DNA from: an uncultured Caryophanales bacterium
GTDB lineage: Bacteria > Bacillota_I > Bacilli_A > RFN20 > CAG-826
Length of the DNA stretch: 19,760 nt
Reading direction: 5' to 3'
Assembly: GCA_946622925.1 (NCBI GenBank)
Contig: CAMOQM010000005.1
Coordinates: 1-19,760 of the forward strand
A model generated the notes under the pieces. It ran no database searches, was not told the DNA's origin, and saw nothing but the letters and a program-made list of their open reading frames with translations. The position numbers and the translations under genes are program-made. Below, in pieces: positions 8,297 to 16,575 of the stretch. Each line of letters starts with the position of its first letter. The stretch's first letter is position 1.

Positions 8297-9465
8297 ACGA
8301 CTTCGATTTCATTAACCCTACCCGTATTATCTTCGGCAAAGACAAAGAAAACGACACGGGGGCCATTTTCGCCCAATATGGACTTAAGAACATTTTGGTG
8401 GTCTATGGTTCTAAACGCATCGAAGAAAACGGTCTTTTAGGCAGAATCACCAAAAGCTTAGAAGATAACGGCATTGCCTATACCCTTTTCGGTGGCATTA
8501 GACCTAATCCTACCATTGGTAAAGTTAGAGAAGGCCTAGCTATAGCTAGGGCCAAGAATATTGACGCTATTTTAGCCATTGGAGGCGGATCTCCCATCGA
8601 TAGTGCCAAATCCATGGCCTGCGGTTTTTATTATGATGGTGATCCCTTCGATTTTAATCGAAAGCTAGCCGTGCCGAAGAAAGCTCTACCCGTAGGTGTG
8701 GTTTTAACCCACGCTAGCGCCGGCAGTGAATCTAGCGACTCGGCGGTCATCCAAGATGACGAGACGGGTATCAAGGCTGGCTTCAATAACAACTGGAACC
8801 GTCCGTTATTTGCCATCGAAAACCCGGAACTTACTTTTGACGTTCCGCCTTTCCAGACCGCCTGCGGTATCACCGATTCCATCATGCATTCCTTAGAACG
8901 TTACTTCAATGCCAGCCCCGACTATTGCATAGCCGATGATTTTGCTTTGGATGTGGTTAAACGCCTTATCGAAGCCGGCAAGAAGGTTATGGAGAATCCT
9001 CATGATTACGAGGCTAGAGGCGCGGTTATGCTTTTATCTTCGCTTAGCCACGATGGCCTCACTGGCATTGGAAAGCAATATGCCTTCGTGGTCCATCCTT
9101 TGGAACACGCAGTGTCCGGTTATGCTCCAAATGTCACCCATGGGGCGGGAATCGGCCTTATTTATCCGGCCTGGGCAAGATATGTTTACAAGCGCGATAT
9201 CGCCAAATTCGCCCACCTTGCGGAATATGTTTTTAACATTTCCGAGCCAGATGAGGAAAGAAGGGCTATAATAGGCATCGACGCCATGGCGGAGTTCTTC
9301 TCTTCCATCGGCATGCCATCCTCTTTGCAAGACGTGGGATTAAGTGAATCGGACATCCCCGCCATTGCTAATCTAGCTACGGGCAACGGAACACGTGTGA
9401 TTGGTCGTTGCCACCAATCGCTAACGAAAGAGGACGTCGAGAGGATTTTCTCGGCTCTTCTATAA
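8293..9465 (+). CDS. Iron-containing (group III) alcohol dehydrogenase, butanol-dehydrogenase-like
   Basis: A 390-residue cytosolic NAD(P)-dependent oxidoreductase of the BDH/YqhD family, interconverting alcohols and aldehydes. The N-terminal Rossmann-like domain has the dinucleotide motif GGGSPIDSAK at 97-106. The C-terminal helical domain carries likely metal ligands Asp195 and His199 (DSIMH), His268 (HPLEH) and His283 (THGAG). Length and motif spacing are normal and nothing appears broken. Asp103 in GGGSPID favours the butanol-dehydrogenase subgroup. The substrate cannot be fixed from sequence. The gene starts in an ATGA overlap with the TetR gene, which suggests co-regulation, and is followed by a membrane protein gene 12 nt downstream. 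Confidence 0.92.
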   Translation: MNDFDFINPTRIIFGKDKENDTGAIFAQYGLKNILVVYGSKRIEENGLLGRITKSLEDNGIAYTLFGGIRPNPTIGKVREGLAIARAKNIDAILAIGGGSPIDSAKSMACGFYYDGDPFDFNRKLAVPKKALPVGVVLTHASAGSESSDSAVIQDDETGIKAGFNNNWNRPLFAIENPELTFDVPPFQTACGITDSIMHSLERYFNASPDYCIADDFALDVVKRLIEAGKKVMENPHDYEARGAVMLLSSLSHDGLTGIGKQYAFVVHPLEHAVSGYAPNVTHGAGIGLIYPAWARYVYKRDIAKFAHLAEYVFNISEPDEERRAIIGIDAMAEFFSSIGMPSSLQDVGLSESDIPAIANLATGNGTRVIGRCHQSLTKEDVERIFSALL

Positions 9466-9477
9466 GAGGACGTCGCT

Positions 9478-10701
9478 ATGAAGAAAAACGATTTCGCCAC
9501 GATTATCGTCTATGCCCTAATGATCGGTGTCGCCATCATGATGGGCCTTTTGGTCATTAAGCCGATATTAGAACAATACGGTGCCACCATTAACTCCAGC
9601 ATCAATTCGATATTACTTATCGTTTTGAGCTTAGTCGCCGGCATCATCCTTAATGCTTTGCTGGTGGAACTGCTTCACCTTGCCGGAGCCAAAGCCGGGA
9701 AATATGAAATCTATAGTTTCGTAATCCTAGGCATTGGCATGAAAAAGACCAAAGAGAAGAAGAAATTCGGTTTTCATTCCTTTGAAGGTTTAACCGGTGA
9801 AACGAAAGTCAGGCCATTAGATCCGAAAACCTCGTCGCTAGGATTATTCGTTTTCCTCCCGATTTTAGGTTTGATCGTCGAAGTCATCACTTTGATGATT
9901 TTACATAACGTGGCTTCCAAAAACGGAGGTTCCATGGCTTGGTTAAGCGTTATGTGCCTCACCATCTTGGCCGTCACCGCGATGGTTTTCATCTACGATT
10001 TATTCCCGGCTAGGTTAGATACCGATAACGACGGCTTCTTACTCATGCTTTTGACTAAGCCCGCTAACAAATATGCCTATAACAACATCCTAGAACGGGA
10101 ATATTGCGAAAAGTACGAATTACCTACTCCCGCCCCGGTCGTCTATGATGACATCACCGAATTCACAGCCGGATTAAATATCGTCTCCGTCGCCAATTTG
10201 ATCGTCGAAGGTAAATCCAAAGAGGCCGAGGATATCTTAAATATCCATCTAAATCCCGAAATCCATGTCCCTTCTTCCGTCCATAACGAAGCCATGGCCT
10301 ATAAGCTAGCTTTGCTACTTGAAAGGAAAGACAAAAACGCCGGCAAGAAGTATTACGATGAACTTACCGATAATGAACGTTCCTATATCGCTTCCATGAC
10401 CACCATGGCGGCCTTGCGTTGCTATATCTTGATTTCCGCCTTCGTGGAAAATAGCGAGAACGAATGCAACTACGCTATCGATAAGGTCAGCCAAGTTCTA
10501 AAGCATACCGACAAAGATATTCTCGAAGCCGAGAAGTCCATCGTCGATAGTGAGGTTAAGGAAGTTAGGACCGTCCATATTTCCTGGGATGTTTATCCCC
10601 TTCCTTGGGAAGAGCAAGACGTCTTCGCAGGTATCGAGCAACCCGAAGAAGAGGAAGAAGAGCCAAAAGAAGATAACCCTTCTGAAGATAAGAAAGAGTA
10701 A
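9478..10701 (+). CDS. Membrane protein resembling a degenerate M50 (site-2-protease-like) family member
   Basis: 407 residues with five or so hydrophobic segments in the first half (about 8-28, 43-70, 76-88, 120-142, 153-174) and a soluble second half ending in a Glu-rich tail. Within the second membrane region the order VELLH (63-67), followed by GAKAGKYEIYSF, resembles the HExxH plus following glycine-rich turn of intramembrane M50 proteases, with the first His replaced by Val63. Later, DLFPARLDTDNDG (174-186) resembles the NLxPxxxxDG motif carrying the third zinc ligand. I infer a pseudo-protease or diverged zinc protein. The similarity is by eye only. The soluble part has helical repeats that could be TPR-like. 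The start at 9478 has AAGAGGA at 9464-9470, 7 nt away. This is the last gene of its string and meets tldE tail to tail. Confidence 0.7.
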   Translation: MKKNDFATIIVYALMIGVAIMMGLLVIKPILEQYGATINSSINSILLIVLSLVAGIILNALLVELLHLAGAKAGKYEIYSFVILGIGMKKTKEKKKFGFHSFEGLTGETKVRPLDPKTSSLGLFVFLPILGLIVEVITLMILHNVASKNGGSMAWLSVMCLTILAVTAMVFIYDLFPARLDTDNDGFLLMLLTKPANKYAYNNILEREYCEKYELPTPAPVVYDDITEFTAGLNIVSVANLIVEGKSKEAEDILNIHLNPEIHVPSSVHNEAMAYKLALLLERKDKNAGKKYYDELTDNERSYIASMTTMAALRCYILISAFVENSENECNYAIDKVSQVLKHTDKDILEAEKSIVDSEVKEVRTVHISWDVYPLPWEEQDVFAGIEQPEEEEEEPKEDNPSEDKKE

Positions 10702-10721
10702 CTTAAGCCACCCGTGGATGC

Positions 10722-12041
10722 TTATTTGCCGCCGATGTTCATCGACTTGATATAGGCATCGGCCAAACAAGTTCCGCCTAAGGTCATCTTGGCTTCTTTG
10801 CTAAAGCCCTTAAGGTCTTTAAACATCTTAAGCAAATTGCCGCTTAAGGTGATGAGGTTCAATGGTTCGGCGAGTTTGCCATTACGGATACGGAAGCCTT
10901 CGGCTTGGCAAGAGAAGTCACCCGAGCGGGTGTTCATGCCAGTGCCTAGGCCCATGATATCGGTGATATAAACGCCATCTTCGATCGGGGCGATTAGTTC
11001 CTCAAAGGATTGTTTGCCGGGTTTAACGTAGATGGAATTATAGGAAGTTCCGATCTTAGAGCCTTCCCAAGCCCCGTTACCGGTGGATTCGACCCCGTCT
11101 TTAGCCGCGGTTTCGCGGTTATAGAGATAGGTCTTCAAAACCCCGTTTTTGACGATGGCTTTGTTATAGGTGGCCACGCCTTCATCGTCAAAATAGGTGA
11201 AGAAGATATTTTTGACTAAGGGCTTTTCCTCAATGGTGAGCTTTGAAGAAGCGACTTTGGTGTTTAGCTTGCCTTCTAATAAAGAAGAGTGGCGCTGTAC
11301 TTCGTCGGCGATGGTGGAGGAGAGGAAAGCGCTAATGAAGGCGGAGCAAATATCATAACGGAGGACCGTGGGATATTTTTTCGATTCGATGGTATCGCCA
11401 CCGAATTTGGCGATGGCCCCCGTGACGACTTTCTTAGCCATTTCCTCAAGGTTTAGCTTGCTATAGTCGGATTCTAAGAAAGCCTCGTAATTGGTTTTGC
11501 TCTCTTTGCCATCATTTGCCACCGCATAAGCGGAGAAATAATAATAGTTACGTTTCTGCTTAAGCTTTAACCCATGGGAGTTATAGAACTCGCTGGCGGT
11601 GCTTATTTCGGCAAAGCCGGCCTCGACTTCGTTGACCCGCTTATCTTGTTCATAGACCAAGTTTTCTAATTTCTTGAGATCTTCTAGCTTCTTGGATAAA
11701 GGGATGGCTTCAAGTTCGGCGTTAAAGACGTTTTTCTTGTGGTATTTATTGCTTCCTTCAAATAAAGGTTGGGCGTCTTCTTTTTCGATTTTCGAAGCGG
11801 CCAAAATGATTTTGTTAATGAGATAGGGGAAGGTGTCCTTATCTAATTTTTCGGTTCTGGCCGAGCCAAATTTGCCATTATAAATGCCACAGGCGATGAC
11901 GGATTGGGAGGAATTGACGGAATAATTTTCGATTTCGTGGTGGAACAAATCGATGGAGGTCGAAGTGGACCTACCGATTTGGATTTGGGATTCGGTTATA
12001 CCGGCTTCCTTGGCTAATTGGAAGAATTTATCGAAGTTCAT
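10722..12041 (-). CDS. tldE: TldE/PmbA-family protein, partner of TldD
   Basis: A 439-residue PmbA/TldE homologue, the non-catalytic-looking half of the TldD-TldE metalloprotease. In the E. coli complex TldE lacks the zinc motif and TldD supplies it. The complex removes leader peptides, for example from microcin B17, and degrades unfolded peptides. The N-terminal SIDLFHHEIENYSVNSSQS block, the central GDTIESKKYPTVL segment and the C-terminal LGTGMNTRSGDFSCQAEGFRIRNG block are typical, and no HExxxH is present, as expected. Its ATG at 12039-12041 overlaps the tldD stop (ATGA), and CCTCC at 12051-12055 is its ribosome binding site on the minus strand. The natural substrate here is unknown. Confidence 0.93.
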   Translation of the reverse strand: MNFDKFFQLAKEAGITESQIQIGRSTSTSIDLFHHEIENYSVNSSQSVIACGIYNGKFGSARTEKLDKDTFPYLINKIILAASKIEKEDAQPLFEGSNKYHKKNVFNAELEAIPLSKKLEDLKKLENLVYEQDKRVNEVEAGFAEISTASEFYNSHGLKLKQKRNYYYFSAYAVANDGKESKTNYEAFLESDYSKLNLEEMAKKVVTGAIAKFGGDTIESKKYPTVLRYDICSAFISAFLSSTIADEVQRHSSLLEGKLNTKVASSKLTIEEKPLVKNIFFTYFDDEGVATYNKAIVKNGVLKTYLYNRETAAKDGVESTGNGAWEGSKIGTSYNSIYVKPGKQSFEELIAPIEDGVYITDIMGLGTGMNTRSGDFSCQAEGFRIRNGKLAEPLNLITLSGNLLKMFKDLKGFSKEAKMTLGGTCLADAYIKSMNIGGK

Positions 12042-13444
12042 TTTAATTCACCTCCTCTGCCACCGACGGTGATCTTGCTTAAGCGGATGGTGGGCTGGCC
12101 GACGTTAACCGGAATTGACCCAGAAGCCGAGCCGCAGTTGCCTTGGCCTAAGGCCAAATCGTTACCGACCCGATCGATATTCATCAAAACTTCTTGGCCG
12201 GTGCCAATTAAGGTGCAGCCTTTGACCATCTCGCAGATTTTGCCATCACGGATGATATAGGCTTCGCTGGCAGAGAAGTTGAATTGGCCAGTGGTGGGTT
12301 CGACCGAACCGCCTCCGAAATTAGCGACATAGATGCCTAGTTTGGTGTCTTTGATGATATCTTCGGGATTGTCCTTGCCCGCGGCGATGTAGGTGTTAGA
12401 CATACGGGACGTGGGTGCGTATTTGTAAGACTCCCTTCTAGCGGTGCCATTAGGAGCCATATTCAAACGACGCCCATTGAAACGGTCGACCATGAAGCCA
12501 ACGCAGATGCCATCGCGGATAAGTTCGTTCTTTTTAGTGGGCACGCCTTCGGTATCGATGGAGTTAGAACCCCAAGCGTTTTCGATGGTGCCATCATCCC
12601 AAGCCGAGACGATGGGGGAAGCGATTTGCTTGCCGATCGAATTGGAGAAGACGGAAAGTCCTTTAGCGGTAGCGGTGGCTTCTAAAGGATGACCACAGGC
12701 TTCGTGGAAAAGCACGCCACCCCAGCCGTTAGCGATAACCACGGTGAATTGACCCGAAGGACATTCTTTGGCTGAAAGTAGGGCAATGGCTTTCTTGCCG
12801 ACTTCGATAGCCTTTGCCTTGTGGTCAAGGGACTGGAAATATTCCCAGCCATTACTAGCGCCCGGCCCCTCGAAACTAGTTTCAATGGAGTTATTTTCTC
12901 CCGCGGCGATGGCCACCATGACCAAACGGCCTCTTTCTTCGACCGTGTCAAAGACTTTGGCGTTTTCGTTTTCGGCGACGTAGATGCGGATATTTTTCTT
13001 CCAGAAATTCAGGGCGTCTTGGATTCTGACGATCCTAGGATCGACGGATTTAGTGGCCTCGTAGCATTCCTTAAGATAGGCGATGCGGGTATCGGCGGAA
13101 ACATCCATCAAATGGGTCTTGATGGGGTTAACGTTCTTAAATTTGCCTTTGGTGATGTTTTTGACTTCGATTTGCCTTTCCCCTTCAAATGAGGCGGATA
13201 AATCGGTTGCTAACTTAATTAAAGATTTCTTGGACAAATCGGAGGTATAGCCATAAACGGAACGGAACTTTTGCAAAATGCGGATGCCGGCGCCATAACC
13301 TTGGCGGGTTCCCACGGTTTCGATTTTCCCTGAATCCAAGACGATGGATTCAACGTCGGATTGTTCCAGATAGATTTCGGCATAGTCCCCGCCGGTGGCT
13401 AAAGCGGCATTGAGGACTTCCTTTGCTAAGGCGTTGCTAATCAT
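12038..13444 (-). CDS. tldD: TldD-family zinc metalloprotease
   Basis: A 468-residue TldD homologue, the catalytic half of TldD-TldE. The metalloprotease motif HEACGH is at residues 247-252 (family HExxxH) and the C-terminal cysteine ligand is probably Cys437 in GQGNCGSAS. Other family blocks include GGDYAEIYLEQS at the N-terminus, WGGVLFHEACGHPLEA, YIAAGKDNPEDII and IPVNVGQPTIRL. I placed the start at 13444 because AAGGA at 13452-13456 is 7 nt upstream and the next residues, MISNALAKEVL, fit the family. The open frame to 13549 would add 35 untypical residues running through the intergenic region. The gene is divergent from the UlaG-like gene and directly followed by tldE. Confidence 0.95.
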   Translation of the reverse strand: MISNALAKEVLNAALATGGDYAEIYLEQSDVESIVLDSGKIETVGTRQGYGAGIRILQKFRSVYGYTSDLSKKSLIKLATDLSASFEGERQIEVKNITKGKFKNVNPIKTHLMDVSADTRIAYLKECYEATKSVDPRIVRIQDALNFWKKNIRIYVAENENAKVFDTVEERGRLVMVAIAAGENNSIETSFEGPGASNGWEYFQSLDHKAKAIEVGKKAIALLSAKECPSGQFTVVIANGWGGVLFHEACGHPLEATATAKGLSVFSNSIGKQIASPIVSAWDDGTIENAWGSNSIDTEGVPTKKNELIRDGICVGFMVDRFNGRRLNMAPNGTARRESYKYAPTSRMSNTYIAAGKDNPEDIIKDTKLGIYVANFGGGSVEPTTGQFNFSASEAYIIRDGKICEMVKGCTLIGTGQEVLMNIDRVGNDLALGQGNCGSASGSIPVNVGQPTIRLSKITVGGRGGELK

Positions 13445-13474
13445 GGAGTTTTCCTTTCTTTCAGCGGGATATAG

Positions 13475-13480
13475 TTTATA
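13475..13480 (-). promoter_or_regulatory. Possible -10 box of tldD
   Basis: On the minus strand this reads TATAAA, about 31 nt before the tldD start. The -35 candidates are weak (TTCCTT with an 18-bp spacer, or TTGCAA at an unfavourable distance), so the call rests mainly on the -10 match and position. Confidence 0.3.
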
Positions 13481-13506
13481 TCGTTTTGGAAATTGCAAAA
13501 GGAAAA

Positions 13507-13538
13507 TGATGAATAAATCCCATTTGGGTTTATCATCA
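13507..13538. repeat. Imperfect palindrome in the tldD/ulaG-like divergent gap
   Basis: The arms are TGATG-A-ATAAA-T-CCC and GGG-TTTAT-CATCA around an ATTT loop: 13 base pairs interrupted by two unpaired bases on the left arm. It ends 4 nt before the UlaG-like start codon and lies upstream of the tldD promoter region. It could be an operator for a dimeric regulator or a hairpin in the short leader of the hydrolase. It has no T-run, so it is not a terminator. Confidence 0.6.
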
Positions 13539-13542
13539 ATAT

Positions 13543-14133
13543 ATGGCAAAGTTACTTTATCAAGGCCACGCCTCGCTCCGTATCGAGACCGAGGAAGGCA
13601 AATTCATTTACGTTGATCCTTTTGCAGGTGAAGGTTATGACAAACGACCCGACATCGTTTTGATTACCCATGAGCATTATGACCATAACGCCATCCACCT
13701 TTTGGAGATGGGACCGCGGACCATCGTAATCAGAGCCGAGGACGCCTTACAAAACGGAACTTATTTCGATTTCTCCTATTATGGGATAAACATCCAAGCC
13801 GTTCCCGCTTCTAACGCCAATCATAACGTTAATGAATGCGTCGGCTTTATCGTCGACGTCGATGGCAAACGCGTTTATATCGCCGGGGACACTTCCTATG
13901 TTCCATACATGGAAAAGATGGCCGATATGAATATCGATTATGCCTTATTGCCAATAGACGGTGTTTATAACATGGGGCCGGAAGAAGCGACCCATTGCGC
14001 CGAAATCATCAAACCCAAGCATCTAATTCCTTACCATAGCAAGCCCGGGGCCCTTTTCGATATGCAACAAATCATGAAGGTTACCTACGAAGGGGCGATG
14101 TTAGTTAGACCCGGCCAAGCCATCATCTTATAG
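13543..14133 (+). CDS. UlaG-like metallo-beta-lactamase-fold hydrolase
   Basis: A 196-residue MBL-fold protein. The metal-binding signature THEHYDH places His43, His45, Asp47 and His48, and AGDTSY supplies a later aspartate ligand. The family-typical openings GHASLRIE and VDPF are present. It belongs to the short UPF0173/UlaG-like branch, whose best known members open lactone or other ester-type bonds. The substrate cannot be named. No ribosome binding site precedes the ATG at 13543. Instead the palindrome 13507-13538 sits directly before it, so translation may be weak, leaderless or structure-dependent. The YtrA-type regulator region begins directly after its stop codon. Confidence 0.88.
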   Translation: MAKLLYQGHASLRIETEEGKFIYVDPFAGEGYDKRPDIVLITHEHYDHNAIHLLEMGPRTIVIRAEDALQNGTYFDFSYYGINIQAVPASNANHNVNECVGFIVDVDGKRVYIAGDTSYVPYMEKMADMNIDYALLPIDGVYNMGPEEATHCAEIIKPKHLIPYHSKPGALFDMQQIMKVTYEGAMLVRPGQAIIL

Positions 14134-14143
14134 TTGAAAACAA

Positions 14144-14191
14144 AAGCACCAAGTAATACAGTTAATACAGATATGATGTTTTCTGGTGCTT
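14144..14191. promoter_or_regulatory. Nested repeats around the YtrA-type regulator start
   Basis: AAGCACCA (14144-14151) and TGGTGCTT (14184-14191) form a perfect 8-bp inverted repeat. Between them lie tandem 9-mers TAATACAGT and TAATACAGA (14154-14171), immediately before the ATG pair at 14173-14178. YtrA-type regulators usually control their own operon, so this is a plausible operator region. TAATAC also resembles a -10 box, and TTGAAA at 14134-14139 a -35, but with a poor spacing of 14 or 23 nt. Confidence 0.45.
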
Positions 14192-14517
14192 CCCCAATCT
14201 ACGAACAACTCGCCGCCTACTATAAGCGGCTGATTTATAGTGGGGTTTTTGCCCCGGGCGATTCCTTGCCTAGCGTTAGGGAAGTCGCTTTGGCGGAAAG
14301 GGTTAATCCCAACACCGTGGTTAGAGCCTATGGCATCTTAATGGAAGAAGGCTTAATCGTTTCTTTGCCGAAGAAAGGCTATTTTGTGTCCGAGGAAATA
14401 AAACCCGAAGACGAAGATAAACTTACCTCGGTTTTGTCTTCACTTCTTAAAGAAGGCTATAAGGAAGAAGACATCATCGCTACTTTAAAACGGATAAAGG
14501 AGGGTGAAAATGATTGA
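14173..14517 (+). CDS. GntR-family regulator, YtrA subfamily
   Basis: A 114-residue repressor-like protein. The winged helix-turn-helix is at about residues 6-70, with SPIYEQLAAYYKRLI, then GDSLPSVREVALAERVNPNTVVRAYGILMEEGLI, then a wing KKGYF. After this there is only a short tail of about 45 residues, the hallmark of the YtrA subfamily, which has no ligand-binding domain and usually governs adjacent ABC genes. I prefer the ATG at 14173 over the TTG at 14134, since the extra 13 residues do not fit the family and the tandem repeats occupy that stretch. There is no ribosome binding site before the start, so the mRNA may be leaderless. The 3' end overlaps the ABC ATPase gene by 8 nt, and its last codons contain that gene's ribosome binding site. 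Confidence 0.9.
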   Translation: MMFSGASPIYEQLAAYYKRLIYSGVFAPGDSLPSVREVALAERVNPNTVVRAYGILMEEGLIVSLPKKGYFVSEEIKPEDEDKLTSVLSSLLKEGYKEEDIIATLKRIKEGEND

Positions 14518-15403
14518 AGTTAATGGTCTAACCAAAGCTTTTGGTAATTTAAAGGCCGTCGATAACCTTTCCGTGGCTTTTGAACCAGGCGTAACTGGCT
14601 TAGTTGGCCATAATGGCGCGGGCAAGTCCACGTTATTACGTTGCATCGCCGGGGTTTTTGAACCTAATGAGGGAGAAGCCAAGGTCAATGGCAACCTATC
14701 TAACACCAAACAAGCCAAGAGTGACTTGTTCTTTTTACCCGACGATCCCTTCGCCCCGATGGGTGCCAACATAAGGGAAACCTTCAATTTCTATTCCGGT
14801 CTATTTGAGTTTGATAAAGAGAAATTTAATTCCTTAGTTAAAACGTTTGGCCTACCAAACAACAAGGCCGTGCGTACTTTTTCCAAAGGTATGAAGCGTC
14901 AACTCTTCGTGGCCTTAGCCCTTTCCGCGAAAGCCGATAACTTGTTATTAGATGAAGCTTTCGATGGCCTTGATCCGATGGTGGTCGACGTCATCAAAGG
15001 GGAAATCATCGAATGCGCTTCCCAAAACAAAACCATCGTCGTTTCTTCCCACAACATCTTGGCTTTGGAAAGATTAGCCGACCGCTTCGTCGTATTGAAC
15101 AAAGGTCAGGTCGCCAAGCAAGGTAGCCAAGAAGATATCGGCGTCGAATTTGTCAAATACCAGGCCGCCTTTAAGTTTAAAGCCAACGAGCAAAATATCG
15201 CTGACCTCGGTTATGAAGTGGTGTCGTTCCGTTCCGTTGGTTCGGTCTCCCATTTCGTAATCTATGAAACCCCAGGCGCCTTAGAACATATCAAAGAGAA
15301 GTTAGATCCCTTATTTATCGAACAAGTTCCCTTTGAACCTGATGAAGTCCTGACTTTGGAAATGATGGCCGCGAAGAAGAAAGAAGGTGGCGAAAATGCT
15401 TAA
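14510..15403 (+). CDS. ABC transporter ATPase of the YtrB/ABC-2 type
   Basis: A 297-residue ATPase. Walker A GHNGAGKST is at about 33-41, the signature is FSKGMKRQ, Walker B is LLLDEAFDGLDP and the switch histidine is in SSH. The signature with SKGM rather than SGGQ is common among exporters of this group. A C-terminal extension of about 80 residues follows the catalytic domain. The ATG at 14510 has AAGGAGG at 14497-14503. The GTG at 14504 is less likely. It is translationally coupled to the regulator upstream and to the permease downstream by 8-nt overlaps. The pair probably forms an exporter or envelope-stress ABC system repressed by the YtrA-type protein. The substrate is unknown. Confidence 0.92.
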   Translation: MIEVNGLTKAFGNLKAVDNLSVAFEPGVTGLVGHNGAGKSTLLRCIAGVFEPNEGEAKVNGNLSNTKQAKSDLFFLPDDPFAPMGANIRETFNFYSGLFEFDKEKFNSLVKTFGLPNNKAVRTFSKGMKRQLFVALALSAKADNLLLDEAFDGLDPMVVDVIKGEIIECASQNKTIVVSSHNILALERLADRFVVLNKGQVAKQGSQEDIGVEFVKYQAAFKFKANEQNIADLGYEVVSFRSVGSVSHFVIYETPGALEHIKEKLDPLFIEQVPFEPDEVLTLEMMAAKKKEGGENA

Positions 15404-16574
15404 GCAATATATTCGTTATCAGATTAGGAAGTGGCTACCGTTATTATTGGTTTTCGTTTTATACGCCACGTTCTCGACCTTAATATCCGGTTTAAGCCTC
15501 GGCGTAGCCCGTTATTACGGCACCCCGAATGCCTCGACCTATACGGGCGAGCAAATAGTCATCGCCATGTTGTTGCCCTCTTTTTCCTCTCTCTTCATCT
15601 TACCCTTCTTCGTCTATTCATATCGGACCTCCAAGAAAGCGGTGGATACCTTCTATCAAGCCGCCTATGCGGATAAGACGATAAGAAGGACCAGGATATT
15701 GATCGGATTAGGCATCGTGCTAGCCACCATCACGGTTTCGTTTTGGCTAGGCACGGCTTTATATGGGCTTAGATATGCGGCCACCCCGGCTGAACAGGCC
15801 ATAACTTCCACCGGATCATCCGCGTCGACGACGTATATTCTTCGGAACTACGTTAATTTCGCCTACATGCCTTTGGCCTATCTAGTTGGAGTCTTGCTTT
15901 TCTCTGGCCAATATTTCATCAATTGCTATTTAGTGAGTTTGGGCAATCACCTAATCGATCAGATTTGTACCGTTCTTTTTGGGAACTTTATCCTAGCTGG
16001 CATTGTGGTAATGCCGACTTTATATGCCTTGTCTTTGACTTGGACACAGCTTAATTCCGATTTCTTCCGCCCCTTCTTCTATTACGGCTTAGGGCCGGTT
16101 ACGCCCATCCTGTTCTTAGCCATCTTAGTTAATCCTTTGGTTGTCGGAGAAGGGCCTAATGGCCTATTGGATGGTTCGGTTCCCCATCTTGCCATCGCCA
16201 TTTCCTTATATGTAGTTTTCGCCGCCGTCCTTGGTGTGCTAGTGATGAAGGAGAAAGATCCTAGTGGCGAATATGCCGGCAAGGCCGGGCCTAGAAATAA
16301 AGCCATTGCTTTCATTCCTCACGTGGCTGGCTTATTGACGGGTATTGCTTTCTCCTGCACGGGCTTATTAGGAATTGGAAGGGTTTTGGTTATCCCTATC
16401 TTCCTATTCGCCATTTTTGGTGTCTTCTATTACATCGCCCTTTCCTTATGGAGAAGGAATTTCAAACTCAATAAGTTAGATTGGATTTGCTTCGCCTCGG
16501 TGGTGGGGTTCTGTTTGGTATTAACCGTCATTGAAATGGTTATGTCCATGCTACGTTCGCCATTAAATTATTAA
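15396..16574 (+). CDS. ABC-2-like permease partner of the YtrB-type ATPase
   Basis: A 392-residue membrane protein with about nine or ten hydrophobic segments distributed over its whole length. The cytoplasmic loop KKAVDTFYQAAYADKTIRR at about 77-95 resembles the DFYHSLPxxR segment seen in YtrC-like permeases. I chose the ATG at 15396 because MLKQYIRYQIRKW is a typical amphipathic start and an AGAAGG site at 15382-15387 precedes it by 8 nt. The upstream GTG at 15387 is possible. No duplicated half or extracytoplasmic domain is visible. The stop codon is followed after one base by the TTGACA of the next promoter, and I see no terminator, so transcripts probably run into the tyrosine leader. 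Confidence 0.85.
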   Translation: MLKQYIRYQIRKWLPLLLVFVLYATFSTLISGLSLGVARYYGTPNASTYTGEQIVIAMLLPSFSSLFILPFFVYSYRTSKKAVDTFYQAAYADKTIRRTRILIGLGIVLATITVSFWLGTALYGLRYAATPAEQAITSTGSSASTTYILRNYVNFAYMPLAYLVGVLLFSGQYFINCYLVSLGNHLIDQICTVLFGNFILAGIVVMPTLYALSLTWTQLNSDFFRPFFYYGLGPVTPILFLAILVNPLVVGEGPNGLLDGSVPHLAIAISLYVVFAAVLGVLVMKEKDPSGEYAGKAGPRNKAIAFIPHVAGLLTGIAFSCTGLLGIGRVLVIPIFLFAIFGVFYYIALSLWRRNFKLNKLDWICFASVVGFCLVLTVIEMVMSMLRSPLNY

Positions 16575-16575
16575 C

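Noticed and set aside
10702..10721. Bidirectional terminator between the M50-like gene and tldE.
   Set aside because: Only a weak interrupted hairpin (AAGC-CAC / GTG-GCTT with a 3-nt bulge) is present and there is no proper T-run on either strand.
10722..13444. A bacteriocin or RiPP cluster built on tldD-tldE and the nearby fused ABC exporter.
   Set aside because: No precursor-like small ORF and no modifying enzyme was seen nearby. TldD-TldE is widespread as a housekeeping protease, and the exporter belongs to another gene string.
13445..13549. Longer TldD start at 13549.
   Set aside because: The extra 35 residues run across the intergenic palindrome and the start of the divergent gene and do not resemble TldD. 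The ATG at 13444 has a proper ribosome binding site.
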